NCBI GenBank assembly: GCA_947501445.1
Contig: CANMVS010000033.1
Coordinates: 1 to 38,689, forward strand
DNA: 38,689 nt
Source: an uncultured Rhizobiaceae group bacterium
GTDB lineage: Bacteria; Pseudomonadota; Alphaproteobacteria; Rhizobiales; Rhizobiaceae
Direction: 5' to 3'
Shown here: in pieces, positions 16,929 to 25,321 of the stretch
Position numbering within the stretch: position 1 is the first letter of the stretch
Layout of the letters: each line of letters begins with the position of its first letter
Position numbers and translations under genes: made by a program
Notes under the pieces: generated by a model
Database searches by the model: none
Told to the model about the DNA's origin: nothing
The model's input: only the letters and a program-made list of their open reading frames with translations

Positions 16929-17948
16929 TTATCGCTGATCCGCGGCACCGGTGGATTCGCGCACAATCAGGCTTGTCTGCATCTCGGTCACCACAGGAGA
17001 TGACAGACGCGCATTGATGATATCAAGCAGCATGGTCATCGCAGTGCGGCCGATTTCGACCCGTGGCTGGCTGATGGTTGTCAGTGGCGGGCTGTAGCTC
17101 TGACTGATAAACAAATCATCAAATCCAACAACAGAAACATCTTCCGGCACCCGCAGGCCACGCCGGCGCAATTCACCAATCGCTCCAAAAGCCATTTCAT
17201 CATTGGCAACAAACAGTGCTGTCGGCGGGTTCACATCATCAAAGAGCGCGCGGGCACATTCACAGCCGCTTTGAATGGAATAATTACCCACCGGCTCATA
17301 ATTCGCCGGTATGTCGAGGCCGGCCTCAGCCATAGCCTTGCGGTAACCTTCCAGCCGCAACCGGCTCAATATTTCCGGCAAGGGGCCACAGATATGGGCA
17401 ATACGTTTGTGCCCCAGATCAGCAAGATGATGAACGGCCTGTTTTGCTGCAGCACAATTGTCAATTTGCACATGGGCCAGATTGCTGTTCTCAATGGCCT
17501 CCAAGGCGACAACGATGGGGGTCATGCCCGATGCATCGCGCACAATCTCATGGTCGGCCGGCATATTGCCGGTCATCAGGATCATGCCGTCCGCCTGCCC
17601 GTCCCGCAGCATGTCGAAATATTCAACTTCCCGGTCGTGGTCATCTTCGGTGTTGCCCATTAACAGGACAAAGCCGGCAGCTCGTGCAACCTCTTCAACA
17701 CCCTTGAAAATCTCAAGATAAAAGGGGTTGCTCATGTTGCGCACGACCAGCAGAACCGCCATGGACTTTTGAATACGCAAGTTGCGCGCCCGCACGTTAA
17801 GGCGGTAGTTCAACCGCGTCGCCGCTTCTCGGACCTTTTCACGCGTGCGCTCGGTGACCAATGATGAATCGCTCAGCGCCCGGGACACGGTCGCCGTGGA
17901 AACACCGGCCACGCGGGCGATATCCTTGATCTTTGTGCGCTCACTCAT
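16929..17948 (-). CDS. LacI family transcriptional regulator
   Basis: A protein of about 339 residues with an N-terminal LacI helix-turn-helix (KIKDIARVAGVSTATVSRAL, then the hinge region RLNYRLNVRARNLR). A periplasmic-binding-protein-like effector domain follows (SMAVLLVVRNMSNPFYLEIFKGVEE, ALFVANDEMAFGAIGEL, VVGFDD). The ATG at 17948 gives the usual short lead before the helix; an in-frame ATG at 17972 is also possible. It precedes the aldehyde dehydrogenase on the same strand with a 187-base gap. Its ligand is unknown. It probably represses itself through the CG-centred palindrome upstream and may control the dehydrogenase or the nearby ABC operon. Confidence 0.93.
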   Translation of the reverse strand: MSERTKIKDIARVAGVSTATVSRALSDSSLVTERTREKVREAATRLNYRLNVRARNLRIQKSMAVLLVVRNMSNPFYLEIFKGVEEVARAAGFVLLMGNTEDDHDREVEYFDMLRDGQADGMILMTGNMPADHEIVRDASGMTPIVVALEAIENSNLAHVQIDNCAAAKQAVHHLADLGHKRIAHICGPLPEILSRLRLEGYRKAMAEAGLDIPANYEPVGNYSIQSGCECARALFDDVNPPTALFVANDEMAFGAIGELRRRGLRVPEDVSVVGFDDLFISQSYSPPLTTISQPRVEIGRTAMTMLLDIINARLSSPVVTEMQTSLIVRESTGAADQR

Positions 17949-18059
17949 CTTTGTCTCATCACATTCATTCAATCCGTCGTTCCGGCACGGGCTGTTCGCT
18001 TCGAACTGCCAAAAATGACCGCACGGGTAATCTTCGGTAATGCCTTGTTATAATTGATT

Positions 18060-18073
18060 TGTAATCGATTGCA
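18060..18073. promoter_or_regulatory. LacI-family operator candidate
   Basis: TGTAATCGATTGCA is a 14-base palindrome with a single mismatched pair and the central CG typical of LacI/GalR-family operators. It lies about 110 bases upstream of the lacI ATG, so autoregulation is likely. It is also about 400 bases before urtA, too far to be an obvious urea operator. Confidence 0.5.
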
Positions 18074-18131
18074 AAATCTCTGTATTTGCCTGCATTTTTT
18101 GCCCAACAATCACAGCACGCAATTTGGTTTT

Positions 18132-18177
18132 CACCACAAACCCTGCGCACAGGGCGCAGGGCCGAGGATTTGTGGTG
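18132..18177. other. Nested inverted repeat upstream of the urea operon
   Basis: An outer stem CACCACAAA/TTTGTGGTG (9 bp) encloses an inner stem CCCTGCGC/GCGCAGGG (8 bp) with loop ACAGG. Seven unpaired bases (CCGAGGA) bulge on the 3' side. There is no T-run, so it is not an ordinary terminator. It sits between lacI and urtA, 299 bases before the urtA start. Its function is unknown; it may be a structured RNA or a protein-binding site. Confidence 0.55.
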
Positions 18178-18188
18178 CAAATACCTCT
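18174..18188 (+). repeat. 15-base direct repeat, first copy
   Basis: GGTGCAAATACCTCT occurs here and again at 18448-18462. It overlaps the 3' arm of the nested hairpin. The second copy lies immediately before the urtA ribosome site. Confidence 0.7.
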
Positions 18189-18314
18189 ACCGGATGAACC
18201 GGTGGCATTTTCTAGCCTGTCACAGCTGGAATGACCACCAATATCCTCAGCGTAACATCTGTGCACAATTGTATTGCTCAATTAATAGGCACAATGCACG
18301 CCGATTAAATATTA

Positions 18315-18330
18315 GGCACAAATGATGGTG
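18315..18330. promoter_or_regulatory. Possible NtrC-type enhancer site
   Basis: GGCACAAATGATGGTG resembles an NtrC dyad (GCAC spaced from GGTG), though with one base more spacing than the classical site. It lies about 90 bases before the sigma-54-like element, a normal enhancer distance. This is a weak call by eye. Confidence 0.25.
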
Positions 18331-18420
18331 TTTCTGCCGTTGGAGCACGTTCAGCAGGACCATGAATAAGATCAACCATTACAAGAGGATACGGACAATT
18401 CCGCCGTTACAGCCAGCAAT

Positions 18421-18437
18421 TGGCACGATTCCTGCTG
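18421..18437 (+). promoter_or_regulatory. Sigma-54-type promoter of the urt/ure operon
   Basis: TGGCACGATTCCTGCTG has the required GG (18422-18423) and GC (18434-18435) separated by exactly ten bases, with the strong TGGCACG first half. The start of transcription would fall near 18447, about 30 bases before the urtA ATG. Nitrogen-controlled sigma-54 promoters are usual for urea transport and urease genes. Confidence 0.55.
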
Positions 18438-18447
18438 CACCTGTGAC

Positions 18448-18462
18448 GGTGCAAATACCTCT
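18448..18462 (+). repeat. 15-base direct repeat, second copy
   Basis: An identical copy of GGTGCAAATACCTCT, 274 bases from the first. It would be at the very 5' end of an mRNA made from the sigma-54-type promoter and ends four bases before the GGAGA ribosome site of urtA. Confidence 0.7.
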
Positions 18463-18475
18463 TATGGAGACAAAT

Positions 18476-19771
18476 ATGACAACTGCGAAAGATAAAATTC
18501 GCTCAATCGGCTTGGCGGCACTTGCTACCGGCATGATGACAACTGCTGCCTTTGCAGCTGACGATACAATCAAGGTTGGCGTGCTGCATTCCCTGTCGGG
18601 CACAATGGCCATATCTGAAACAACACTCAAAGACGCCATGTTGATGCTCATTGAAGAGCAAAATAAAAAGGGCGGCCTGCTGGGCAAGCAACTGGAAGCT
18701 GTCGTGGTTGACCCGGCATCCGATTGGCCGCTGTTTGCGGAAAAAGCCCGCGAACTTCTGGACGTCCACGACGTTGCCGCTGTCTTCGGCAATTGGACCT
18801 CAGTGAGCCGCAAATCAGTATTGCCAGTGTTCGAGGAACTCAACGGCATTCTCTTCTATCCCGTTCAATATGAAGGCGAAGAAAGCCAGCGCAACGTTTT
18901 TTACACTGGCGCTGCCCCCAATCAGCAGGCAATTCCTGCGGTGGATTATCTGCTTGAAAATGAAGGTGTGGAGCGCTGGGTTCTAGCCGGTACAGATTAT
19001 GTGTACCCGCGCACAACCAATAAAATTCTTGAGGCATACCTTAAGTCAAAAGGTGTCACAGACGCTGATATCATGATCAATTACACACCATTTGGTCATG
19101 CCGATTGGCAAACAATTGTATCTGACATCAAGACCTTTGGCACCGAGGGCAAAAAAACCGCCGTCGTATCGACCATCAATGGTGATGCAAACGTGCCTTT
19201 CTACAAGGAACTTGGCAACCAGGGCATAGCAGCCACAGACATCCCGGTTGTCGCGTTTTCCGTGGGTGAAGAAGAACTGGCCGGTCTCGACACCGCTCCA
19301 CTCGTTGGCCATCTGGCAGCCTGGAATTATTTCCAATCTGTGGAATCGGACGAAAATGCTCAGTTCATTGAAACCTGGCGGGCCTTTACCGGCGATGATG
19401 AGCGGGTAACCAACGATCCCATGGAAGCCCATTACATCGGATTCAACATGTGGGTTGATGCGGTTGAAAAAGCTGGCACCACTGATGTTGATAGCGTCAT
19501 TGACTCGATAATCGGCGTGTCCGTGCCCAATCTGTCTGGTGGTTATTCCACGATGATGCCGAACCACCACATCACCAAACCGGTACTCATTGGCGAAATT
19601 CAGGACGACGGTCAGTTCGAAATTGTCGACCAGAGCGATGGCCTGGTTGCCGGTGATGCCTGGTCGGATTACCTGCCGGATTCAGCCAAGCTGATCTCCG
19701 ATTGGAGGAGCCCGCTTTCGTGCGGTAACTTCAATGTTGCAACAGCCACCTGTGGTGGCAAGGGCAGCTAA
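18476..19771 (+). CDS. urtA: Urea ABC transporter substrate-binding protein
   Basis: A 431-residue branched-chain-amino-acid-type binding protein of the UrtA/amide-binding family. A signal peptide covers about residues 1-29 (ending MMTTAAFAAD). The mature protein has KVGVLHSLSGTMAISE, NKKGGLLGKQLEAVV, PASDWPLFAEKARELL, FGNWTSVSRKSVLPVFEE, FYPVQYEGEES and YVYPRTTN, all strongly typical of UrtA. The ATG at 18476 has GGAGA five bases upstream; longer in-frame starts would bury the signal peptide. It delivers periplasmic urea to UrtBC. It is the first gene of the urea operon, and a hairpin with a T-run follows it, which should favour excess binding protein over membrane subunits. Confidence 0.96.
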   Translation: MTTAKDKIRSIGLAALATGMMTTAAFAADDTIKVGVLHSLSGTMAISETTLKDAMLMLIEEQNKKGGLLGKQLEAVVVDPASDWPLFAEKARELLDVHDVAAVFGNWTSVSRKSVLPVFEELNGILFYPVQYEGEESQRNVFYTGAAPNQQAIPAVDYLLENEGVERWVLAGTDYVYPRTTNKILEAYLKSKGVTDADIMINYTPFGHADWQTIVSDIKTFGTEGKKTAVVSTINGDANVPFYKELGNQGIAATDIPVVAFSVGEEELAGLDTAPLVGHLAAWNYFQSVESDENAQFIETWRAFTGDDERVTNDPMEAHYIGFNMWVDAVEKAGTTDVDSVIDSIIGVSVPNLSGGYSTMMPNHHITKPVLIGEIQDDGQFEIVDQSDGLVAGDAWSDYLPDSAKLISDWRSPLSCGNFNVATATCGGKGS

Positions 19772-19784
19772 CACCTTTCGATTT

Positions 19785-19814
19785 CACAGCGGGCAATCAA
19801 TGCCCGCTGTTTTT
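19785..19814 (+). terminator. Intercistronic terminator/attenuator between urtA and urtB
   Basis: Arms ACAGCGGGCA and TGCCCGCTGT pair perfectly around ATCAAT and are followed by TTTT, giving a classical intrinsic terminator shape. As urtB-E and ure genes follow in the same direction, partial read-through is expected. Confidence 0.75.
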
Positions 19815-19838
19815 CCTCCGACCATAAATTGTTGTTAC

Positions 19839-21449
19839 ATGTCATATATTTACCGATTGCTTGCTGCTCTTCTACTTGTCCCGCTCCTGCTTACCAGCGC
19901 CGGCGCACAAACCGAATTGCGTGATCTTGTCAACGCGCTGTCCGGCGGCAAACTCAGCGCGCGGGCCGCACAGATCGAAGCAATAGCGGCCACGGGCAAC
20001 GTACACGCGGTTCCCGTGTTGCGCGCGCTGCAGGACGGCACATTGTATTTTCGCAAATCGGACAAACAGATATTTCTGACAAAAAAATCCGGCAAGGATT
20101 TTGTTCTGAGTGACCCTTTGACATTGGAAACAATCGCCACAGAACCCAGGAAAGCTTTTACAAAAGTGCGGGTAAACAACGCATTGCGCCGCCAGATTGC
20201 CAGCATCATCGGTACAATGACCTTGCACAGCGATGACCCGCAGGCGCGTATCGCCGCCGCAAACAGCATTCGCAAAACCGGTGAAGCCGCAAATCTGCCA
20301 ACCCTGAATGACGCTATCAAAGCCGAAAAAGACGGCGCGGTTCTCGCAGCAATGGAATTGGCGCGGGCAGCAATCATTCTCAAAACCGACGCAACTGTTG
20401 ATGAAAAGGTCGACGCGATAGAGCGTATCCGCACCGCTGGCGGCACTTCTGCCATTCCCCTGCTGCGCACCCTTGCCAAGGGGTCCGACGCCACACTTTC
20501 CAAGGCAGCAGATGCGGCCATTGCCGAGATTGAGCAGGCAAAAGCATTGTGGAACATTGGCCAGACCGTCTGGTATGGCGTTTCGCTCGGTTCCGTGCTG
20601 CTTTTGGCCGCCATTGGTCTGGCCGTTACATTCGGCGTCATGGGTGTGATCAATATGGCCCATGGTGAAATGGTGATGCTTGGTGCCTATACGACCTTTG
20701 TCGTCCAGGAACTGATCCGCAATAATTATCCGGGTCTTTTTGACTATTCGCTCGCTTTGGCTCTGCCCATGGCCTTTCTGGTTTCAGGCGCTTGCGGCTT
20801 TGCCATGGAGCGCGGCATCATTCGCTTTCTATATGGACGGCCCCTGGAAACACTGCTGGCGACATGGGGCGTATCACTCATTTTGCAGCAAACCATTCGC
20901 ACCATATTTGGCTCGACGAACAAGGAGGTCGGAAACCCTTCCTGGATGTCTGGTGCGTACGAATTTGGCGGGTTGACCCTCACTGCCAACCGAATGTGGA
21001 TTGTGGTATTTGCCATGGTCGTCTTCTCCGCCCTTTTTATCGTCCTCAAAAGAACCGGTTTCGGTCTGCAGATGCGGGCCGTCACCCAAAACCGAAAAAT
21101 GGCGTCTTCCATGGGAATCAGAACGCCCTGGGTGGATGCGCTGACCTTTGCACTTGGATCAGGCATCGCCGGTATCGCAGGTGTGGCGCTTTCCCAGATC
21201 GCCAATGTCTCACCCAATCTTGGCCAAAGCTACATTATCGACAGTTTCATGGTGGTGGTGTTCGGCGGGGTTGGCAATTTGTGGGGTACGCTTGTCGGCG
21301 CGCTCTCACTGGGCATAGCCAACAAGTTTCTTGAACCCTATGCCGGTGCGGTATTGGCCAAAATTCTGATTCTCGTCTTCATCATATTGTTCATTCAGAA
21401 GCGACCACGCGGACTGTTTGCGCTCAAGGGCCGGGCGGTGGAAGCATGA
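19839..21449 (+). CDS. urtB: Urea ABC transporter permease UrtB
   Basis: A 536-residue protein. It starts with a signal-like hydrophobic stretch (about residues 4-23), then a periplasmic, alanine-rich helical-repeat region to about residue 240. This extension is normal for UrtB but absent from LivH-type permeases. The rest is the LivH-like membrane domain with VTFGVMGVINMAHGEMVMLGAYTTF and the late FMVVVFGGVGNLWGTLVGAL. The ATG at 19839 is chosen for the signal sequence; no good ribosome site is visible. Its last bases overlap urtC (ATGA). With UrtC it forms the channel for urea. Confidence 0.95.
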   Translation: MSYIYRLLAALLLVPLLLTSAGAQTELRDLVNALSGGKLSARAAQIEAIAATGNVHAVPVLRALQDGTLYFRKSDKQIFLTKKSGKDFVLSDPLTLETIATEPRKAFTKVRVNNALRRQIASIIGTMTLHSDDPQARIAAANSIRKTGEAANLPTLNDAIKAEKDGAVLAAMELARAAIILKTDATVDEKVDAIERIRTAGGTSAIPLLRTLAKGSDATLSKAADAAIAEIEQAKALWNIGQTVWYGVSLGSVLLLAAIGLAVTFGVMGVINMAHGEMVMLGAYTTFVVQELIRNNYPGLFDYSLALALPMAFLVSGACGFAMERGIIRFLYGRPLETLLATWGVSLILQQTIRTIFGSTNKEVGNPSWMSGAYEFGGLTLTANRMWIVVFAMVVFSALFIVLKRTGFGLQMRAVTQNRKMASSMGIRTPWVDALTFALGSGIAGIAGVALSQIANVSPNLGQSYIIDSFMVVVFGGVGNLWGTLVGALSLGIANKFLEPYAGAVLAKILILVFIILFIQKRPRGLFALKGRAVEA

Positions 21450-22588
21450 TTACCTCCTTCATCTTCAAAGCGCTGGATCGCCGCGCAATCTGGGTGGTTG
21501 GTGCTCTGGTGACACTGGCAGCTGCCGTGCCGGCCTGTAATTTGCTACTCCCGGCAAACAGTCCACTGCACATTTCCAATTTTGCAATAACCCTTATGGG
21601 CAAATACCTGACCTACGCATTGCTGGCCTTGGCACTGGATCTTGTCTGGGGTTACTGCGGTATCCTGTCGCTTGGACACGGCGCATTCTTTGCGCTGGGT
21701 GGCTACGCGATGGGCATGTATCTGATGCGCCAGATTGGTTCACGCGGGGTCTACGGCGATCCGGTCCTGCCGGATTTCATGGTATTTTTGAACTGGCAGG
21801 AACTACCCTGGTTCTGGCTGGGGTTTGATCAATTCTGGTTTGCAGCGATCATGATTGTTCTGGTTCCGGGAACGCTCGCATTCGTTTTTGGCTGGTTTGC
21901 CTTTCGCAGCCGGGTGACCGGCGTATATCTGTCCATCATCACCCAGGCGATGACCTATGCGCTGTTGCTGGCATTCTTTCGCAATGAAATGGGTTTTGGC
22001 GGCAACAATGGCCTGACCGATTTCAAGGATATTCTTGGGCATGCGATTCAATCCGACACGACGCGGGCGGCTCTTTTCGCCGCCTCGGCTTTGTCCCTGG
22101 CCGTCGCTTTCCTGATCTGCTCAGGTATAGTGCGTTCAAAATTCGGCAAGGTTCTGATCGCTGTACGGGACGCGGAAACCCGGTCCCGGTTTTTTGGTTT
22201 CCGGGTTGAGAACGTCAAGCTCTTTGTCTTTGTTGTTTCGGCCATGATGGCAGGCGTCGCCGGTGCACTCTATGTGCCGCAGGTCGGCATCATCAACCCG
22301 GGTGAATTTGCGCCCGCCAATTCAATCGAGGTTGTTATCTGGACGGCTGTTGGTGGTCGCGGCACACTCATTGGCCCGATCACCGGTGCTGTACTGGTCA
22401 ATGCCGGCAAATCGGTCTTCACTGCAGCCTTCCCCGAATATTGGCTCTTCGCACTTGGCGCATTGTTTGTCGCCGTTACGTTGTTTCTGCCCAAGGGCAT
22501 CGTTGGTGCCATAATGGCAGCAAAAACCCGCCTGAGCAGGCCACCAAGAACATCGACAACCAATGCTGCACCGGAGGCAGCAGAATGA
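21446..22588 (+). CDS. urtC: Urea ABC transporter permease UrtC
   Basis: A 380-residue LivM-like permease with about ten hydrophobic segments. The family pattern is seen in KYLTYALLALALDLVWGYCGILSLGHGAFFALGGYAMGMY and the later VAGALYVPQVGIINPGEFAPANSIEVVIWTAVGGRGTLIGPITGA. It overlaps urtB by ATGA at the start and urtD by ATGA at the end, so translation is probably coupled. The length fits UrtC, which is longer than LivM. Confidence 0.95.
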   Translation: MITSFIFKALDRRAIWVVGALVTLAAAVPACNLLLPANSPLHISNFAITLMGKYLTYALLALALDLVWGYCGILSLGHGAFFALGGYAMGMYLMRQIGSRGVYGDPVLPDFMVFLNWQELPWFWLGFDQFWFAAIMIVLVPGTLAFVFGWFAFRSRVTGVYLSIITQAMTYALLLAFFRNEMGFGGNNGLTDFKDILGHAIQSDTTRAALFAASALSLAVAFLICSGIVRSKFGKVLIAVRDAETRSRFFGFRVENVKLFVFVVSAMMAGVAGALYVPQVGIINPGEFAPANSIEVVIWTAVGGRGTLIGPITGAVLVNAGKSVFTAAFPEYWLFALGALFVAVTLFLPKGIVGAIMAAKTRLSRPPRTSTTNAAPEAAE

Positions 22589-23337
22589 CAAAAGCAGCAC
22601 ACGGAAGTATCCTCTATCTGGACGGCGTCAGTGTTTCATTTGATGGGTTCAAGGCCATCAATAATCTTTCGCTCATTCTGGAACCGGGTGAAATGCGCGC
22701 AATAATAGGCCCAAATGGTGCAGGTAAAACCACCATGATGGACATTATCACCGGCAAGACCCGCCCCGATTGTGGTGATGTTATCTTTGATGGGGAAATC
22801 GACCTGACCTGCCATGATGAAACAGACATTGCTTCATTGGGAGTCGGCAGGAAGTTTCAAAAACCAACCGTCTTCGAAAGTCACACCGTGTGGGATAATC
22901 TCGAGCTGGCGCTCAACCGCGACCGGGGTATATTTGCAACGCTCTTTCATACCCCAACCGGGCAGGATCACGAACAGATCACAAAAATACTTGAAACCAC
23001 GCGCATGGTCCACAAAAGCCAGGAGCTGGCGGCAAACCTGTCCCACGGACAAAAACAATGGCTCGAAATCGGTATGTTGCTGGCACAGGAACCAAAATTG
23101 TTGCTGGTGGATGAACCGGTTGCCGGAATGACCGATGCCGAGACAGTGGAAACGGCCCGGCTATTGCGCGAGATTGCAAAAGATCGCTCTGTCGTTGTTG
23201 TCGAGCACGACATGGGTTTTGTGCGTGACCTGAACGTCAAGGTCACAGTATTGGCGGAAGGTTCTGTTCTGGCAGAGGGCTCGCTTGACCATGTCAGTTC
23301 CAATCAGAGCGTTATTGAAAACTACCTCGGACGATAA
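22585..23337 (+). CDS. urtD: Urea ABC transporter ATP-binding protein UrtD
   Basis: A 250-residue LivG-like ATPase. Walker A is GPNGAGKTT, the signature is LSHGQKQWLEIGMLL (LSHGQ is usual in UrtD), Walker B is KLLLVDEPVAGMT, and the switch histidine is in VVVEHDMGFVRDL. GGAGG lies 8 bases before the ATG at 22585, which overlaps the urtC stop. It pairs with UrtE to power urea import. Confidence 0.95.
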   Translation: MTKAAHGSILYLDGVSVSFDGFKAINNLSLILEPGEMRAIIGPNGAGKTTMMDIITGKTRPDCGDVIFDGEIDLTCHDETDIASLGVGRKFQKPTVFESHTVWDNLELALNRDRGIFATLFHTPTGQDHEQITKILETTRMVHKSQELAANLSHGQKQWLEIGMLLAQEPKLLLVDEPVAGMTDAETVETARLLREIAKDRSVVVVEHDMGFVRDLNVKVTVLAEGSVLAEGSLDHVSSNQSVIENYLGR

Positions 23338-23356
23338 GGCAGGGCAATCGAAGTCA

Positions 23357-24058
23357 ATGACATCCTTGAGCATCAACCATATCCATCTTCATTATGGCGC
23401 TGCAGAAGCCCTGCGCGGCGTGTCACTTGAGGCGCAGCCTGGGCGTATCACATGCGTTTTGGGTCGCAACGGTGTTGGTAAAACCTCACTGCTGCGCGCC
23501 ATAACGGGTCATCATGCGGTATCTGCCGGTTCCGTGAGCCTTGGCAACACTATGCTCGGTAACATGGCACCCTATGGGCGTGCCGCAAAGGGCCTGGCAA
23601 GTGTGCCACAGGGACGGGAGATATTTCCGCTTTTGACAGTCAGGGAAAACCTTGAGACGGGCTTTGCCTGTCTGCCGCGATCCGGCAGAACCATTCCACC
23701 GGAAGTGTTTGACCTGTTTCCCGTGCTTGAGACGATGCTGTCGCGACGGGGCGGTGACCTTTCAGGCGGCCAGCAACAGCAACTGGCCATCGGTCGGGCG
23801 CTCGTCACCCGCCCAAAACTGTTGCTTCTGGATGAACCGACAGAGGGCATTCAGCCATCGATCATCAAGGATATTGGCCGGGCACTGACCTTTCTGCGCG
23901 ACACAGCGGGGCTTACTATTTTGCTGGTTGAGCAATATCTGGATTTTTGTCGGGACCTGGCTGATGCGGTCTATATAATGGACCGTGGTGAGATTGTTCA
24001 CCGAGGTACGGCACAGGATCTCGATGACCCCGAGATACGTCGCCATTTGATGGTGTAA
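23357..24058 (+). CDS. urtE: Urea ABC transporter ATP-binding protein UrtE
   Basis: A 233-residue LivF-like ATPase of usual length. Walker A is GRNGVGKTS, the signature is LSGGQQQQLAIGRAL, Walker B is LLLLDEPTEGIQPS, followed by LLVEQYLDFCRDLAD. The GVGKTS and EGIQPS variants are typical of UrtE. The ATG at 23357 gives the family-like start MTSLSINHIHLHYGAAEALRGV. It follows urtD by 19 bases, and ureD starts 10 bases after it, linking transport and hydrolysis of urea in one operon. Confidence 0.95.
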   Translation: MTSLSINHIHLHYGAAEALRGVSLEAQPGRITCVLGRNGVGKTSLLRAITGHHAVSAGSVSLGNTMLGNMAPYGRAAKGLASVPQGREIFPLLTVRENLETGFACLPRSGRTIPPEVFDLFPVLETMLSRRGGDLSGGQQQQLAIGRALVTRPKLLLLDEPTEGIQPSIIKDIGRALTFLRDTAGLTILLVEQYLDFCRDLADAVYIMDRGEIVHRGTAQDLDDPEIRRHLMV

Positions 24059-24068
24059 TCAAAGCGCA

Positions 24069-24932
24069 ATGTTGATACGAACCACAGACGGGTTTTCTCC
24101 TGTCAAAATGCAGCGAAGCAAGGGCAAGGCAAGGCTCTCGGTCAAAAACCGCGATGGCCTGTCATGCGTGGCAAATCTGTATCAGGAGGGTGCGGCGAAA
24201 ATCCGGTTACCCAAAACCCACAGCGGCAATGCGCTTGATGCCGTATTGATCAACACATCCGGTGGAATGACCGATGGTGACCGGTTTGAATGGTCCATAG
24301 ATATTGAGACAAATGCAAAGGCCATTGTCACAAATCAGGCCTGCGAAAAGGTCTATCGTGCACGGACGGGTGACACTGCCAATGTTAAAACCGATATCCA
24401 TGTGGCCAGCGGTGCTGCGTTTTCCTGGTTGCCACAGGAAACCATCCTGTTCAATGCGGCCGCACTAACCCGCCAGTTAACGGTTCATCTGGCTGATGAC
24501 GCCCGATTTCTTTGTGTAGAGCCACTGATATTTGGCCGCCATGCGATGGGAGAAACGGTTCATGACGTGCTGTTTCGTGACCGTTGGCGCATTTTCCGGG
24601 CAGAACGGTTGCTCCATGCCGAAGACAGCCGTTTTGAAGGAACACTTCCACCTGTATTACATCGTCAGGCGACAACCAATGGCCATACGGCCCTGGCGAG
24701 CCTGGTCATGGTTCATCCACACTGCGGTGACATGGTGAGTGCCGTTCGCCAGATGTTGAATACGTCGGGGGGGGCCAGTGCGATCGAATCCTCCGCCGGC
24801 AGCAGGATGGTCATTCGCATGACAGCACAATCCGGATTGGCATTACGCAAACAACTCGTACCGGTCATCGACTGGTGCAATGCAAAAATCATCGGCCCCG
24901 GACACGGCTTGCCGAAACTATGGAACATTTGA
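24069..24932 (+). CDS. ureD: Urease accessory protein UreD
   Basis: A 287-residue UreD/UreH protein, the scaffold that binds apo-urease and recruits UreF and UreG for nickel insertion. Family hallmarks are LINTSGGMTDGDRFEWSIDI, ATVTNQACEKVYRA-like spacing (VTNQACEKVYRARTGDTA) and FSWLPQETILFNAAALTRQ. It starts 10 bases after urtE and ends 9 bases before ureA, the usual alphaproteobacterial order ureDABC. Confidence 0.95.
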   Translation: MLIRTTDGFSPVKMQRSKGKARLSVKNRDGLSCVANLYQEGAAKIRLPKTHSGNALDAVLINTSGGMTDGDRFEWSIDIETNAKAIVTNQACEKVYRARTGDTANVKTDIHVASGAAFSWLPQETILFNAAALTRQLTVHLADDARFLCVEPLIFGRHAMGETVHDVLFRDRWRIFRAERLLHAEDSRFEGTLPPVLHRQATTNGHTALASLVMVHPHCGDMVSAVRQMLNTSGGASAIESSAGSRMVIRMTAQSGLALRKQLVPVIDWCNAKIIGPGHGLPKLWNI

Positions 24933-24941
24933 GGAGACACC

Positions 24942-25244
24942 ATGAACCTGACACCCAGGGAAAAGGACAAATTGCTGATCGCAATGGCAGCAGAAGTCGC
25001 CAGAAAACGACTGGCACGCGGTGTGAAACTCAACCACCCCGAGGCCATCGCCCTGATCTGCGATCATGTTGTGGAAGGCGCGCGAGACGGGCGCACCGTA
25101 CCTGAGTTGATGGAGGCGGGCGCCCATGTCATTCGCCGCGACCAGGTCATGGAAGGTATCGCGGAGATGATCCCCGATATCCAGGTTGAAGCCACGTTTC
25201 CAGACGGGGTTAAACTTGTCACCGTCCATCAACCGATCCGCTGA
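24942..25244 (+). CDS. ureA: Urease gamma subunit
   Basis: A 100-residue UreA, exactly the usual size. It reads [23 protein letters not shown], then [21 protein letters not shown] and the C-terminal [15 protein letters not shown], all family-conserved. GAGGAG stands before the ATG. It is a structural subunit of the (UreABC)3 enzyme with no catalytic residues of its own. Confidence 0.97.
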   Translation: MNLTPREKDKLLIAMAAEVARKRLARGVKLNHPEAIALICDHVVEGARDGRTVPELMEAGAHVIRRDQVMEGIAEMIPDIQVEATFPDGVKLVTVHQPIR

Positions 25245-25321
25245 CCCGGGGTCTGTTGATGCATTCAGGTTTGTCGATTCCGCCAAAACCTGATTTGCTC
25301 AATAACGCAAGGAGACTTAAT

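Noticed and set aside
18100-18475. Guanidine (ykkC-type) riboswitch before the urea genes
   Set aside because: The conserved guanidine-I core and the paired ACGR loops of guanidine-II are not visible; the nested hairpin has a different layout.
19850-20653. Two minus-strand frames of about 265 codons
   Set aside because: Both are antisense to the N-terminal part of urtB; they arise from its alanine-rich coding sequence.
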